A stretch of 64,000 nt of DNA from Neobacillus sp. FSL H8-0543 (lineage in GTDB: Bacteria; Bacillota; Bacilli; Bacillales; Cytobacillaceae): assembly GCF_038592905.1 (NCBI RefSeq), contig NZ_CP151943.1:2864501-2928500 (forward strand), read 5' to 3'. Shown one piece after another: positions 1-9,178 of this stretch (positions are counted from its first letter, which is position 1; each line of letters opens with the position of its first letter). The notes under the pieces were generated by a model. That model did no database searches. It was not told the DNA's origin and saw only the letters and a list, made by a program, of their open reading frames with translations. The translations under genes were made by a program, and so were the position numbers.

Positions 1-934
1 ACAGGCTCTTTGCAGCTATGCAAACGAGAGAGGATTAATTTCATTTAATACTGTTGTAAATAAGGAAGAACTGTTTATTGAATTTGCTAAATTAATTGAA
101 AGTAATTTAAATAAAGGAGTTAAACCTAATGAAATTTGTATAATTGCACCACAATGGTACTTCCTAACTCCATTAGCAAAAAAATTAAAGAGTATCTTAC
201 CAGAAGTTCCGTTTGAGGCTCCGGGAATTACCCCTTTACCAAGAAATAGAGAGAACTTTTGGTGGAAATTATCTAGATTATTTTTGTCAGAGATTAAACC
301 TGGGACATCAATTAATCGTTTTAGATGGATAGAAGAAATTGTACAAGAAATCAACAATTATACTAATGGTTGTCTGGGAATAGAACGGTTAGATTGTAGG
401 AGATACTTAAAAATAGTAAATTCTATAAAACCGGATGAAACGGATGGTATAAATTATTTAGAAAAGGCATTTGAAAAATTCCTTTCTTCCCTAGAAATTG
501 AAATCAATTCTCATCCTGTACTAATCGATCAATGGAATCATTTTTTTAGTGGGATTGGATCCAGATATGAATCGTTTGAGTTTGACGGAATCCCGAAAAC
601 CATTGATTATTTTAAGAATGCATTTAATCCATCAGATGGAATTGTAATAAACACTTGTCACGGAGTAAAGGGTGAAGAATTTGAGACAGTAATTGCATTT
701 GGCCTGTTATGGGGTTATGTACCTCATTGGAGTTCTATCATACGAAAACCTTACAATGAGGCTTTAGGTGCATCTAGTAAGTTATTATATGTTATTGGTT
801 CACGTGCTAAGCGGAACTTACATTTGTTTGCAGAGACGGGAAGAAAAACTCAATCTGAAAATGCGTATGTAATTAATCATCAATTAGGACAGTTATCCTT
901 TGAGTATGATAATACTTATTTCTCGCAAAGGTAG
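1..934 (+). CDS. UvrD/Rep-family DNA helicase, C-terminal part (5' end outside window)
   Basis: The reading frame is open from base 2, so the gene begins before the window. About 310 codons are visible and correspond to the second RecA-like half of a superfamily 1 helicase. Motif V reads HGVKGEEFETVIAFG and motif VI appears near LLYVIGSRAKRNLHL; both are typical of the UvrD_C_2 region. The family unwinds DNA using ATP. Helicases with this C-terminal pattern occur beside OLD-family nucleases in Gabija-like defence systems, but the upstream partner is not in the window, so a defence role is inferred from the neighbourhood only. A KAP NTPase follows about 400 bases downstream on the same strand. 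Confidence 0.8.
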   Translation, partial: QALCSYANERGLISFNTVVNKEELFIEFAKLIESNLNKGVKPNEICIIAPQWYFLTPLAKKLKSILPEVPFEAPGITPLPRNRENFWWKLSRLFLSEIKPGTSINRFRWIEEIVQEINNYTNGCLGIERLDCRRYLKIVNSIKPDETDGINYLEKAFEKFLSSLEIEINSHPVLIDQWNHFFSGIGSRYESFEFDGIPKTIDYFKNAFNPSDGIVINTCHGVKGEEFETVIAFGLLWGYVPHWSSIIRKPYNEALGASSKLLYVIGSRAKRNLHLFAETGRKTQSENAYVINHQLGQLSFEYDNTYFSQR

Positions 935-1333
935 TTTAATAACTATTAAAGAATACTCGATATTGTGTATATGGAGGAATCAAGATGGTTTCAAGTGCAA
1001 CCATAAAGAGGTAACCGTGTCGTCTTATTCAAAATGGACAACCTGATTTAAGTGTTTTAAATATCATTTTGCTTAAAAATAAATTAAACTCTTGGAAAAA
1101 AGAAGTTTGACTACAGGGACTTGAACGTGATTTCTATTACATCTCTTTTAGAGTGGAGGAAACCAAAAGAATTTCATATTACAAACGTATTAATGTTTGT
1201 GACTAATATTAATAATTCAGCTTTATTATTTGAATATATAAATTTTTATTGCGTTTTATTTCAAATAAGTGAGTATTTAAGGCCATTAGTAGGACTATAT
1301 TAATCAAAACATCTAAGAAAAAGGAGCCTTGTT
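935..1333. other. intergenic stretch, no gene supported
   Basis: About 400 bases between the helicase and the KAP NTPase. A 60-codon frame starting with TTG at 1121 lacks a convincing ribosome binding site and resembles nothing recognisable. A good site (AAAAAGGAG) lies just before the ATG at 1334, so a promoter for the KAP gene is probably here, but no clear -35/-10 pair was picked out. Confidence 0.4.
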
Positions 1334-4330
1334 ATGAAAAGGTGGAATACTGAAATTTATGATTTTTTGGAAAATATCACTGAAGTTTTATTTAAAGGTT
1401 TCAAGGAAGGGAGCAGTATTATTTTTGAGTTTGTGAATACATATAATTCACTTCTAGCAATACTTATATTAATACTGGTAGGTTTTTTTTACTTTAAAAA
1501 GGTTATTGATAAAGAAGAAAAGGAATTTACGTTATTAAAGGTATGTGAAATTATTTTAAATATATTAATAGCGGCTGGCTTAGGTTATCTAGTCAAATTA
1601 GCTAATATTGAGGGTTTAATAAAAATATTAAATTTAGTTTGGTCTGTAAGTGTTGGATTAACAATTTTTTTTCTTTTACTCTTATTAAGAGAAATAGTTA
1701 TTTATATAAAATCTAGTAACAAAATAGTTGCAGGATATTCAAATGGTTATATTTTTTTAGGGTTAATTTATTTGTTCACATCAATCGCTTCAAATCAATT
1801 TGAACCTATAAATATTATTTTAATGGTTATTTACTTTTTAAGTTTATGGATGTTTGTACAATTAATTAGTCAAAATAGTAAAAAAGCAGACATTGGAATT
1901 GACGAGGAGTCAGACAACCCCATAAATACATATTCACAGTTACTTCCAACAAGAAAGAAAGAATTTAACCGGGTATATAATCAACTAACGAATGTTCGCT
2001 ATAATGAGCCTTTCGCGATAACGATTAATGGTGATTGGGGGGAAGGGAAGACTAGTTTTGTTAATGTTCTTTCAAATAAATTAGAGGAAAATGATAACTA
2101 TATAATTTTTATTCAGCCAATGATTTTAGATACGAGCCAAAAGCAAATGGATTATTTGTTTAAACAATTAAAATCAATTTTAAATAAGAGTGGAATATAT
2201 ACTGGTAAAGGGAGTCCCTTTAAGCAATATTTTAAACTAATCACTAGTGTATTAAATGCAAAACCATTAATGCAGTTAGAAGGGGTTTTCTCTGTTATTG
2301 ATGATGAAGAACTCCCAAGTGATTTTAGAACTAATAAACAGCTGCTTGAAGAAGATATTCAGAGGTTATTAAGAACGAATAAGGATATATCTGAAAAAAA
2401 GAAAATTTATATTATTGTTGACGATTTTGATCGGGTTGAAAAAGAGACAATGTACAACACATTAGTCTTTATTAAAGAACTTGTTCATTTTAAAGGAGTG
2501 AATGTAATCTTTTTAATGGATGAACAAAAACTTGAAGCTGTCAAAGAGAATAAGATTAATAAAGAATATCTAGATAAATTCGTTAATAACAAAATACAAA
2601 TGTCAAAGATAGAATCTAGAGAGATTTTTGACTATTTTCTTAACAATATTAAAGAAGAAGATTTCAAATCTGATTTCATAAAGAACATATTAAAAGATTT
2701 AAAAGATAAAGTAAATAATCGAATTGAACAAGTTCAATTGATGACAAAGGAAAAAATTGCAGAGCTAGAAAAAACTATTGAAGATCTTACTTCAAGTAAC
2801 GGAAAACAAAAACAATATAAAGAGGAAGATAATAAAAGTGAAAGGTATGAAGAATTACAAACGCAAAAACATCAATTAATTTCTTCTTTTAATCGCTTTA
2901 AAAGCGGTGTAACAAATCTAAGGAAAGCAAAAAAAGTGGTAAGGGAAATAAAAGAAATACTAATTATTTGTGATGAACAAAACAATAATAGAAATTACCA
3001 GTATTTCGTTAACAATATGAAAAAAGGAAAGATTGATGAAAAGATTGCAAATTTAGCTATTTTGAAGATATTGTTTAGTGAATTTGTTGATGAAATAATA
3101 AAAAAAAATGACACAAGGGATTTTATTTATGAATCAAATGTTGATTTTTTAAAAATTATGTTTGAAGATCTTGGATATCCTTCGTATACGGAGGATAAGG
3201 AATTGATTGCTAATATAGTAAATTTATTTTGTAATTCTATCCTCCTAAATAAACCTTTTGAAAAAGAGTTGTTTTCAGAATTAAGGACTAACTCTGCGGA
3301 AATATTGAATAAATTGGATAGTCCGGCGGTTTTGAATATTTCGAATAATCATATTAAAGTAATACAGGAATATCTAAGAGCTATTAAGTTTAATTCCTCA
3401 GTTGTACCAAACAAAATTGTGTTAAAAAGGTTAGACAAACTCATTGAATATATCTTTGTTTTGTACGATGAAGAGGTTCTTTCTTTGAAAAACTTATTTG
3501 AGCTAATATCAAAACCACAACGAAATCCATTGATTGATCATTCCTTGTATTTTGAAAAAATAAAGAATATTTTACAACAAGAAAAAAAGTTCGAAAGTGA
3601 AAATGATAAGAATGCAAGTTTATATAATCTTGACAAGATAGAACCCCACCTCCTATCCCAATATAAAGGGGATATAATTATGTTTATCAGTTTATTAAAA
3701 TTAAAGGAAGGATCCTTTACATATGAAAATTTTGTTGCTGATTTGGGTGGGATCATTAGACTAGATGAAATGATTAAGGAAATAAAAAATACTTTTAAAG
3801 AAAATGATAATAACCTAATTGGAATTGAATTCTTAGCAGATTGGGCTGAGAGAGCTCTGTCGAAAATAAATGCTGATTATTCAGGAAATAGGTACATTTT
3901 AGATTCCACAAAAAAATACAAAATACTTATTGATAAATTTATAAAAACATATGGACTATGGGCTGAAGTTAAATTTAAGGTTAAAAATTTATCAGTAAAT
4001 CACCAATCAAAATTTAATGAAAAAATTGCCGTAAATTCTCTACAAGAGTTAGAATTTGATATTAATGAGTTTTATGAGTATATAAATAAAGGGAATAGAG
4101 TGGAGCCTTACCTCTATTATTTCAATTCGATACTTTTACATCTAGAAAAATACACAAGAGTAAATAAAATTAAAGAGGATATCATTCAGACTGTTGAGGA
4201 TATATACCAGAAATTAAATAGTGAAGACTTAAATGAAATAGCAGCGGATACAGAACAATTATTGTTATGGTGTACAGTAAACCTTGGAGAAATAAAGGAA
4301 AATCTAAAAAAAGCAGAAAATATGAACTAA
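1334..4330 (+). CDS. KAP-family membrane P-loop NTPase, 998 aa
   Basis: The N-terminal ~180 residues hold about five hydrophobic segments predicted to span the membrane. A KAP NTPase core follows: Walker A in NGDWGEGKTSF around residues 230-242 and Walker B in YIIVDDFDRV around residues 358-367. Residues ~450-530 are charged and coiled-coil-like, and the C-terminal ~400 residues are alpha-helical and unrecognised. KAP proteins are membrane-anchored STAND-type ATPases; bacterial members are often in mobile or defence regions. Start: AAAAAGGAG is 8 bases before the ATG. A hairpin terminator follows. The exact role is unknown; the context of helicases and nucleases suggests conflict biology, which is inference. 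Confidence 0.85.
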   Translation: MKRWNTEIYDFLENITEVLFKGFKEGSSIIFEFVNTYNSLLAILILILVGFFYFKKVIDKEEKEFTLLKVCEIILNILIAAGLGYLVKLANIEGLIKILNLVWSVSVGLTIFFLLLLLREIVIYIKSSNKIVAGYSNGYIFLGLIYLFTSIASNQFEPINIILMVIYFLSLWMFVQLISQNSKKADIGIDEESDNPINTYSQLLPTRKKEFNRVYNQLTNVRYNEPFAITINGDWGEGKTSFVNVLSNKLEENDNYIIFIQPMILDTSQKQMDYLFKQLKSILNKSGIYTGKGSPFKQYFKLITSVLNAKPLMQLEGVFSVIDDEELPSDFRTNKQLLEEDIQRLLRTNKDISEKKKIYIIVDDFDRVEKETMYNTLVFIKELVHFKGVNVIFLMDEQKLEAVKENKINKEYLDKFVNNKIQMSKIESREIFDYFLNNIKEEDFKSDFIKNILKDLKDKVNNRIEQVQLMTKEKIAELEKTIEDLTSSNGKQKQYKEEDNKSERYEELQTQKHQLISSFNRFKSGVTNLRKAKKVVREIKEILIICDEQNNNRNYQYFVNNMKKGKIDEKIANLAILKILFSEFVDEIIKKNDTRDFIYESNVDFLKIMFEDLGYPSYTEDKELIANIVNLFCNSILLNKPFEKELFSELRTNSAEILNKLDSPAVLNISNNHIKVIQEYLRAIKFNSSVVPNKIVLKRLDKLIEYIFVLYDEEVLSLKNLFELISKPQRNPLIDHSLYFEKIKNILQQEKKFESENDKNASLYNLDKIEPHLLSQYKGDIIMFISLLKLKEGSFTYENFVADLGGIIRLDEMIKEIKNTFKENDNNLIGIEFLADWAERALSKINADYSGNRYILDSTKKYKILIDKFIKTYGLWAEVKFKVKNLSVNHQSKFNEKIAVNSLQELEFDINEFYEYINKGNRVEPYLYYFNSILLHLEKYTRVNKIKEDIIQTVEDIYQKLNSEDLNEIAADTEQLLLWCTVNLGEIKENLKKAENMN

Positions 4331-4451
4331 AATGATGTAAATAGAATTTTTCTTCGTTAGTTCTTATGACTGGTACAATTCAACGGTAATTTTTAAAAGA
4401 GAGCTTGTGAATATACAGATATGACTAGAGATATAATAATTGTAGAAAATC

Positions 4452-4507
4452 CATTGGTGTTCACCAATGAACCCACCCTAATCTAAACAAGCAAGGGTGG
4501 GTTTTTT
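4452..4507 (+). terminator. tandem hairpins ending the KAP gene
   Basis: A perfect 8-bp hairpin (CATTGGTG, TT loop, CACCAATG; 4452-4469) is followed at once by AACCCACCCT (4470-4479) pairing with AGGGTGGGTT (4494-4503) and a T-run. The second is a classic rho-independent terminator. Confidence 0.8.
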
Positions 4508-4633
4508 GATGATCTAAAAATATCTTCCCTTTTTTATTAAGTAAATTATAGGAGGTGGTTTAATTTTTACTATATTTTTTTGGAAAAAGAGTAAATGCAT
4601 CATAAGAAAAGCCCCTTTCGGCGAAGCTTTTAT

Positions 4634-4795
4634 CTAAATAAATTCCGGTGTCAATATTTTAATTTCTTCTTCAACATTCACCAAACCATCATTCCATAGA
4701 TCAACAAGTTTAACTCAACCAATTTATTCAATATTCAATCCATCAGCACATTCCTTCGCGGTGGAAGTAAAAGATCTGGTAGTAATTACATATGG
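4634..4795 (-). pseudogene. degraded C-terminus of a restriction-endonuclease-like protein
   Basis: On the minus strand one frame reads VITTRSFTSTAKECADGLN and, after a frame change near 4730, another continues LVDLWNDGLVNVEEEIKILT to a TAG at 4634. The TTR-F-(x)n-AKECA...LN-(x)n-LVDLW pattern resembles the end of Mrr-type or similar PD-(D/E)xK endonuclease domains. There are at least two disabling changes and no N-terminal part, so it cannot be a working gene. The family call is tentative. Confidence 0.4.
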
Positions 4796-4799
4796 TCAG

Positions 4800-5440
4800 A
4801 ATCGACCTTGTTTTTCATTTTCCTGAGAAGATAACCAAAAATGTTATATGTATCCCAATCTAATAGGATTAAAAAATACTTAAATTATCTAATGCGGCAA
4901 GGGATCAATTAATGTTTTTTAAAATTAACATTAGGATGAGAAATCATTAAAATTCATTAATTTATAGAGAAAATCAAAAGTCTTTTTGGTTTGGGTTATT
5001 TCATCCAAGAAATATTTTAATATAACTGGCAGTGTGCTCATTCATCTATCGGTAGGCGATTGGATAATGCAAAAAAGACGTAAAAAAATTGTTAGAGTTT
5101 CCTGTCAACCTCGCTCACGACTTACCATCGTGATGTCATCCCGTTAGAAGGGAATTAAATCCCCAGATTGATCCTAGCTACGTCTTCCATTTTTAGTTAT
5201 TAGGATTCAAACATCCCGTGCTCGTTGCAAATTGTAAGGTGAGTTGTGGTACGTTTCGTGGTGAAACGGTTGGTAAAGCGAGACCTGGGCGACTCAGAAG
5301 TGCATTTGAGGCACTTGCTGGTACTACAAAATAACGGCGCTCCAAACGCAAAACAGGAGTTTCTATTAATGCCGAATTCTATCCCTAAAGTGAAGGGTGA
5401 ATTCTGGGCTTCACCACCACATATCAGGTTAGGGGAAGGA
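4800..5440. other. gene-free, degraded sequence
   Basis: No convincing gene. AT-rich spacer to about 5050 is followed by a stretch of distinctly higher GC (about 5090-5440) with a 68-codon frame at 5246 that lacks a start context. The composition shift suggests a remnant of inserted DNA. It resembles parts of mobile introns or transposons only vaguely, and no boundary or catalytic motif could be identified. Confidence 0.35.
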
Positions 5441-5448
5441 TGGACTCT

Positions 5449-5883
5449 GTGAAATACTATTTCGGGTGGGAGGATGATAATATTGGAGGTACCACATATA
5501 TATAAATTGATTATGGTTATGCAACAAAACCCATTGCTATAGCACCAAACAAGTACATAGCATCCAATCGAAAAGACGGAGAACATCATTTTTATTTAGC
5601 CGAGAGGCTATTAAATGTAAATGAAATTATAGAGTACGGTGGTTCTGAAATTAACCAAAAACAAATTTATGGTATATGGAATGAATATAGAGATGGACTT
5701 ATTGATAAATGGAACTTAACAATAGGAAGATTTTCTATCGGATTCGAAGTTGAAAGCATCATTGAAGTCTTTTATCCTCAAAGGGTAATTGTAAGCATTT
5801 CGGAAAATGTAATTGATGTGGTTGATTATATTAAATGTAAGGTAGTACAAAACCAGAAAATCTTTTCCCTCGGCACCAAGTAA
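5449..5883 (+). pseudogene. remnant of an unknown gene with an in-frame stop
   Basis: From GTG at 5449 the frame reads MKYYFGWEDDNIGGTTYI and then meets TAA at 5503-5505. The same frame is then open for 125 codons to a TAA at 5881, with ordinary protein-like sequence (for example YGGSEINQKQIYGIWNEYRD). Without the stop it would encode about 144 aa. The product is not recognised. The single stop could be a real inactivating mutation or a base error. Confidence 0.5.
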
Positions 5884-5973
5884 TAGAGATTTATTGGGGA
5901 TGATGAAGAAAATATGTGGTTAGTTATTAATAATACACGGCAAAATGATAGAAAATAGACTCATAGCCCCCCA

Positions 5974-6023
5974 GGAGTTAATAAAAGTCTCCTCTCTAAT
6001 GAGAAGAGACTTTTATTAACTCC
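5974..6023. terminator. long bidirectional hairpin terminator
   Basis: The arms 5974-5991 (GGAGTTAATAAAAGTCTC) and 6006-6023 are perfect reverse complements. Four more pairs after one C/A mismatch leave only a 4-base TAAT loop. The GC-richer core is bordered by A-runs on the left and T-runs on the right, so it can terminate both the + strand remnant and the minus-strand gene ending at 6164. Confidence 0.8.
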
Positions 6024-6163
6024 CAATCACAATCAAGTATACTTTTTCTTCAGTTACTAATCATTATATATATATTTTGAGAAGTTAGAAAGACGATAAT
6101 AAATAACATAACAAATCATCTGGATATTATAACCAGCTTTTATTTATACATTTAAAAATAAGC

Positions 6164-7804
6164 TTATAAATATAAACCCAAATGACTTCTAATTGTATTA
6201 ATCGATAGTATCTTATATTTACCATAATAGTTAACGTGCATTAATGCTTTATCTAGATCTATATCAGTTAAAACCTTTTTCCTATTTTCAAGTTTAGCAA
6301 GAATTTCTTCCAAGTACAGTTTTAACGAATGACTATCATTATTATCACGTAAATTTTTGATTTTGGATGTTCTTGTGCCAAGGAGACTTTCTAGTTCCTC
6401 TTTAGAAAACATCTGAATAGCTAAACTAGCACCTTGAATCTTATATATGTTCTCGTTATCTGCCTCAATAATATCGATGATTTGATCAATAAAATTAGGA
6501 TTATTTTCTATAACCTGGTAAATAATCTTTGATATTTCGTGCCGCATTAACAGTCCTTGATTAATAGAGTATTTATCAATTTCAAATAAGTTTAATAATA
6601 TGTTTAAATCATTCTCTGAACAATTATTTTTTACCATTTCATCTACAATACTTAATAAGACCTTGCGAATTTGATTTAGAAAAGTTAGTGGTGAATAATA
6701 AGTCAACATATTATTATAAGGGACAAGAAGGTTTGAAGTAATTGATAATAATTTATACATTTCCTCAAAATTGAAAGTGTTTTTATCTGTTTTTAAATAA
6801 ATTTCCTTCACTACATCAATCCAGATGATATAATCCTCCGAGTATAAAGGAGAAGAAGTTAATATAGAATAGAGCTCCCTAGCTATTTCTACATTGCTAC
6901 CACGGTAAGAGCCAGGTGCCCCCGCCACACCACTTCTATTGAACAGGGGAATCCAATTTTTTTTTGTTACATTGGAGTATGCTCCAGACCACAGAATTGG
7001 CAATGTATTATTAGGGACATTATAAAAAAAGATAATTGTTTCCCCTACATCTCCCCAACCAAGAAAGCAATCTCTTCCTCGGTTCCGAAACAAACCACTT
7101 CCATATTTAGAATTAAATTCAATAAATTCATCATCATTTGTTGCATATGATCTTCTTCTAATGTGAGGGGCTATAACTTTCATTGGTGAATTTGTTTCAA
7201 TATTCTTAATAGCTTCTTCCGTAGCAATTAATGAAATAAAGGTTAGAGTTGCAGCTTTTTTTTGAGATGCTAATAATGATGCCCTATTTCTAATTGAAAA
7301 TTTTACTGTGTTATTTCTTAAAAACTGATTACCTGTTCCTGTAAAATCATCTAAAAAAACAATATGGTCATAACCTGATATATCACTTAATGTTAATGAT
7401 ACTTGATTTTTTAACTTTGATTCGGAAATACTATTAGCAGTTCTAAAAAAATACCCAACCATCTGCCCACTTTTTCCAGATAGACCTAATGGTATAAATA
7501 AAGTTTTTTCAATGTTTGTTTTATTTTTCACTTGCCATTCTATAAAGCCAAGTTTACAAAAGTTTTTAACAGCTTCACTATCGTAATATTGAATTTTCGA
7601 AAAAATTTCACTGGCGATGTCCTTATCTTTGTTATCTTCAAATTGCTCAATCCACTCTTGGACATTATTTTTACCAAATATATCAATTAAGTCAGAAGTA
7701 AAAGTAGTATGAAATGTAAATTTAAAAAAGTCCTTATAGTCTTGTTTTAGCTTTTTATCATCTAAATTATCTAATAGTTCTTTTAATTCTTTATATCTTA
7801 TCAA
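6164..7804 (-). CDS. phosphoribosyltransferase-like (PRTase-CE type) conflict-system protein, 546 aa
   Basis: The central motif HIVFLDDFTGTGNQF (about residues 147-161) matches the PRPP-binding loop of phosphoribosyltransferases (hydrophobic strand, DD, then T/S-G-T/G-x). It is embedded in a longer protein with alpha-helical flanks. Such proteins are the PRTase-CE group described in predicted prokaryotic conflict and immune systems; no pathway PRTase has this architecture. Start: a TTG preceded by AAGGGGGG with good spacing. It is followed by a strong bidirectional terminator and sits among nucleases and helicases on a decaying island, so a defence role is likely but unproven. The substrate is unknown. 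Confidence 0.6.
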   Translation of the reverse strand: MIRYKELKELLDNLDDKKLKQDYKDFFKFTFHTTFTSDLIDIFGKNNVQEWIEQFEDNKDKDIASEIFSKIQYYDSEAVKNFCKLGFIEWQVKNKTNIEKTLFIPLGLSGKSGQMVGYFFRTANSISESKLKNQVSLTLSDISGYDHIVFLDDFTGTGNQFLRNNTVKFSIRNRASLLASQKKAATLTFISLIATEEAIKNIETNSPMKVIAPHIRRRSYATNDDEFIEFNSKYGSGLFRNRGRDCFLGWGDVGETIIFFYNVPNNTLPILWSGAYSNVTKKNWIPLFNRSGVAGAPGSYRGSNVEIARELYSILTSSPLYSEDYIIWIDVVKEIYLKTDKNTFNFEEMYKLLSITSNLLVPYNNMLTYYSPLTFLNQIRKVLLSIVDEMVKNNCSENDLNILLNLFEIDKYSINQGLLMRHEISKIIYQVIENNPNFIDQIIDIIEADNENIYKIQGASLAIQMFSKEELESLLGTRTSKIKNLRDNNDSHSLKLYLEEILAKLENRKKVLTDIDLDKALMHVNYYGKYKILSINTIRSHLGLYL

Positions 7805-7940
7805 ATTGTACCCCCCTTAATGTTAATAATAATTTGAAGCTTCCAACTCGATACAGATTATACCATTTAAAAGTCGAACTTACATATTATTCTAAAATGG
7901 ATTTTATGCTCATTTGAAAAGAGGAGTTAGCCCTAAATAT

Positions 7941-8315
7941 TTAAGAAATGTTTTCCTTATATTCATCTACAACCTTTTCAATGCTTCTTAAATGTCCCCG
8001 ACCTAAATTTCCATAGTATTTTGTATGAAGATCTACTGCTTTTAAAGCAATTTTAAGTTGATCGAGACCATAATCATTTTTAATATTTTCTAAATAATAA
8101 CGAGTAGCTTCAGTATTAATGGTTCTAGTATATCTCTCCCCATTCATCATTGATCCAAATGCCTCAATATAATCTCCAGCACTACCTTGGTTCATTCCTA
8201 ACTCACTAAATAAATTGTTTGTAGCAGTAGTTCTATCAATCTGTCTTTGATAGACTTTTTTTGCATAATAGTAACAACGAACAATTATTTCTTTGGTTAT
8301 TTTCATAGAAGTCAA
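7941..8315 (-). CDS. stand-alone McrA/HNH-associated N-terminal domain protein, 124 aa
   Basis: The protein has a helical segment with IVRCYYYAKKVY near residue 10, then GMNQGSAGDYIEAF, and ends with LKIALKAVDLHTKYYGN. This arrangement resembles the ~120-residue N-terminal domain found ahead of HNH or other nuclease domains in McrA/ScoMcrA-type restriction proteins. Here the protein stops after the domain and no nuclease is encoded downstream. It may be a truncated restriction protein or a stand-alone recognition protein. The start could be TTG 8315 (GAGGATGAC upstream) or ATG 8306. The family assignment rests on remembered pattern only. Confidence 0.5.
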   Translation of the reverse strand: MTSMKITKEIIVRCYYYAKKVYQRQIDRTTATNNLFSELGMNQGSAGDYIEAFGSMMNGERYTRTINTEATRYYLENIKNDYGLDQLKIALKAVDLHTKYYGNLGRGHLRSIEKVVDEYKENIS

Positions 8316-8391
8316 GTCATCCTCAGCTTAAATTAATTTTATAATAAAGATCCTCTAACTTATTTAAAAACTTAAACCAGACCTTCTAAGG

Positions 8392-9071
8392 CTATAACAT
8401 ATCAATAATTTCAGGTTCATCATTTCTTTTAGAGTTTTGATCTTGAATAAACAGCTTGTAAGCGACATTTCCTATAGTATTTGTAGCAACTGCATCTACG
8501 GTACCGCCAATAATTCCTCCTGCTAAAGGCACCATCTTACCTAAATTTATGACTCCTTTTTCTCCAAACTTTGTTAGTAAACGAAAGCCTACAGCTTGGT
8601 TGATTTTTTTTATTACTTCGAAAGGAATTTTTTAATACCGGTTACTGCAAGTTTTTTTCCTATCTGAACGCCTGCATTTTTAAGAATATCTTTTGCTCCA
8701 TTTCCAGCTAGATAGGCATAAACAAAAGATTTAACCTGGTCATCTTTTACAGCATAACCACCCATATGTGTAATAGCTGCAACCATTCTCATTTGAACTA
8801 AAATAACGCTAGTTATATTGGCGGGTACAGCAACAGGTAATGTAATAAGTCCTCCCAAACCTGTTAAAAATCCACTAGTAGCACTTTTGGTGTTTTGCCA
8901 TAGTATTAAACTTTTAACTTTTTCATCTAAGGCCCCACTCTTTTGTAAGTAACTATCAGCTAATTCTATAGCGGTGTCCATTCGAGGGACACCACCATTA
9001 ATTGCTTTATCATAAGACCAATCTAATGCCTTCATTATTGCGTCGTGTGTTAAAGATTTTGTTTTAGACAT
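8392..9071 (-). pseudogene. EcsC-family protein interrupted by a homopolymer frameshift
   Basis: The first 152 codons run from ATG 9071 to a stop at 8613 and match the EcsC family: glycine/alanine-rich helices such as GFLTGLGGLITLPVAVPANI and LAGNGAKDILKNAG. In the next frame the expected C-terminus continues (IPFEVIKKINQAVGFRLLTK ... MVPLAGGIIGGTVDA) to TAG at 8392. Restoring one base in the six-base T run at 8628-8633 joins both parts into a normal-length EcsC protein of about 226 aa. EcsC proteins are poorly understood, membrane-associated in some species. Either the gene is freshly inactivated or the base is an assembly error. Confidence 0.8.
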
Positions 9072-9178
9072 TTTTACTCACCTTTCTCCTGAGAAAATAT
9101 GGTAATATTATACTATAAAACTTAGTGCGAAAATTACTATTTTTTCTCTTGAATAATATTATATAGAGGTGTGAGTAT

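Noticed and set aside
1121..1303. 60-codon ORF before the KAP gene
   Set aside because: TTG start without ribosome binding site, no recognisable features.
5090..5440. Possible group II intron or transposon end in the higher-GC stretch
   Set aside because: No intron domain V, boundary motif, reverse transcriptase or transposase could be recognised; only the composition shift is solid.
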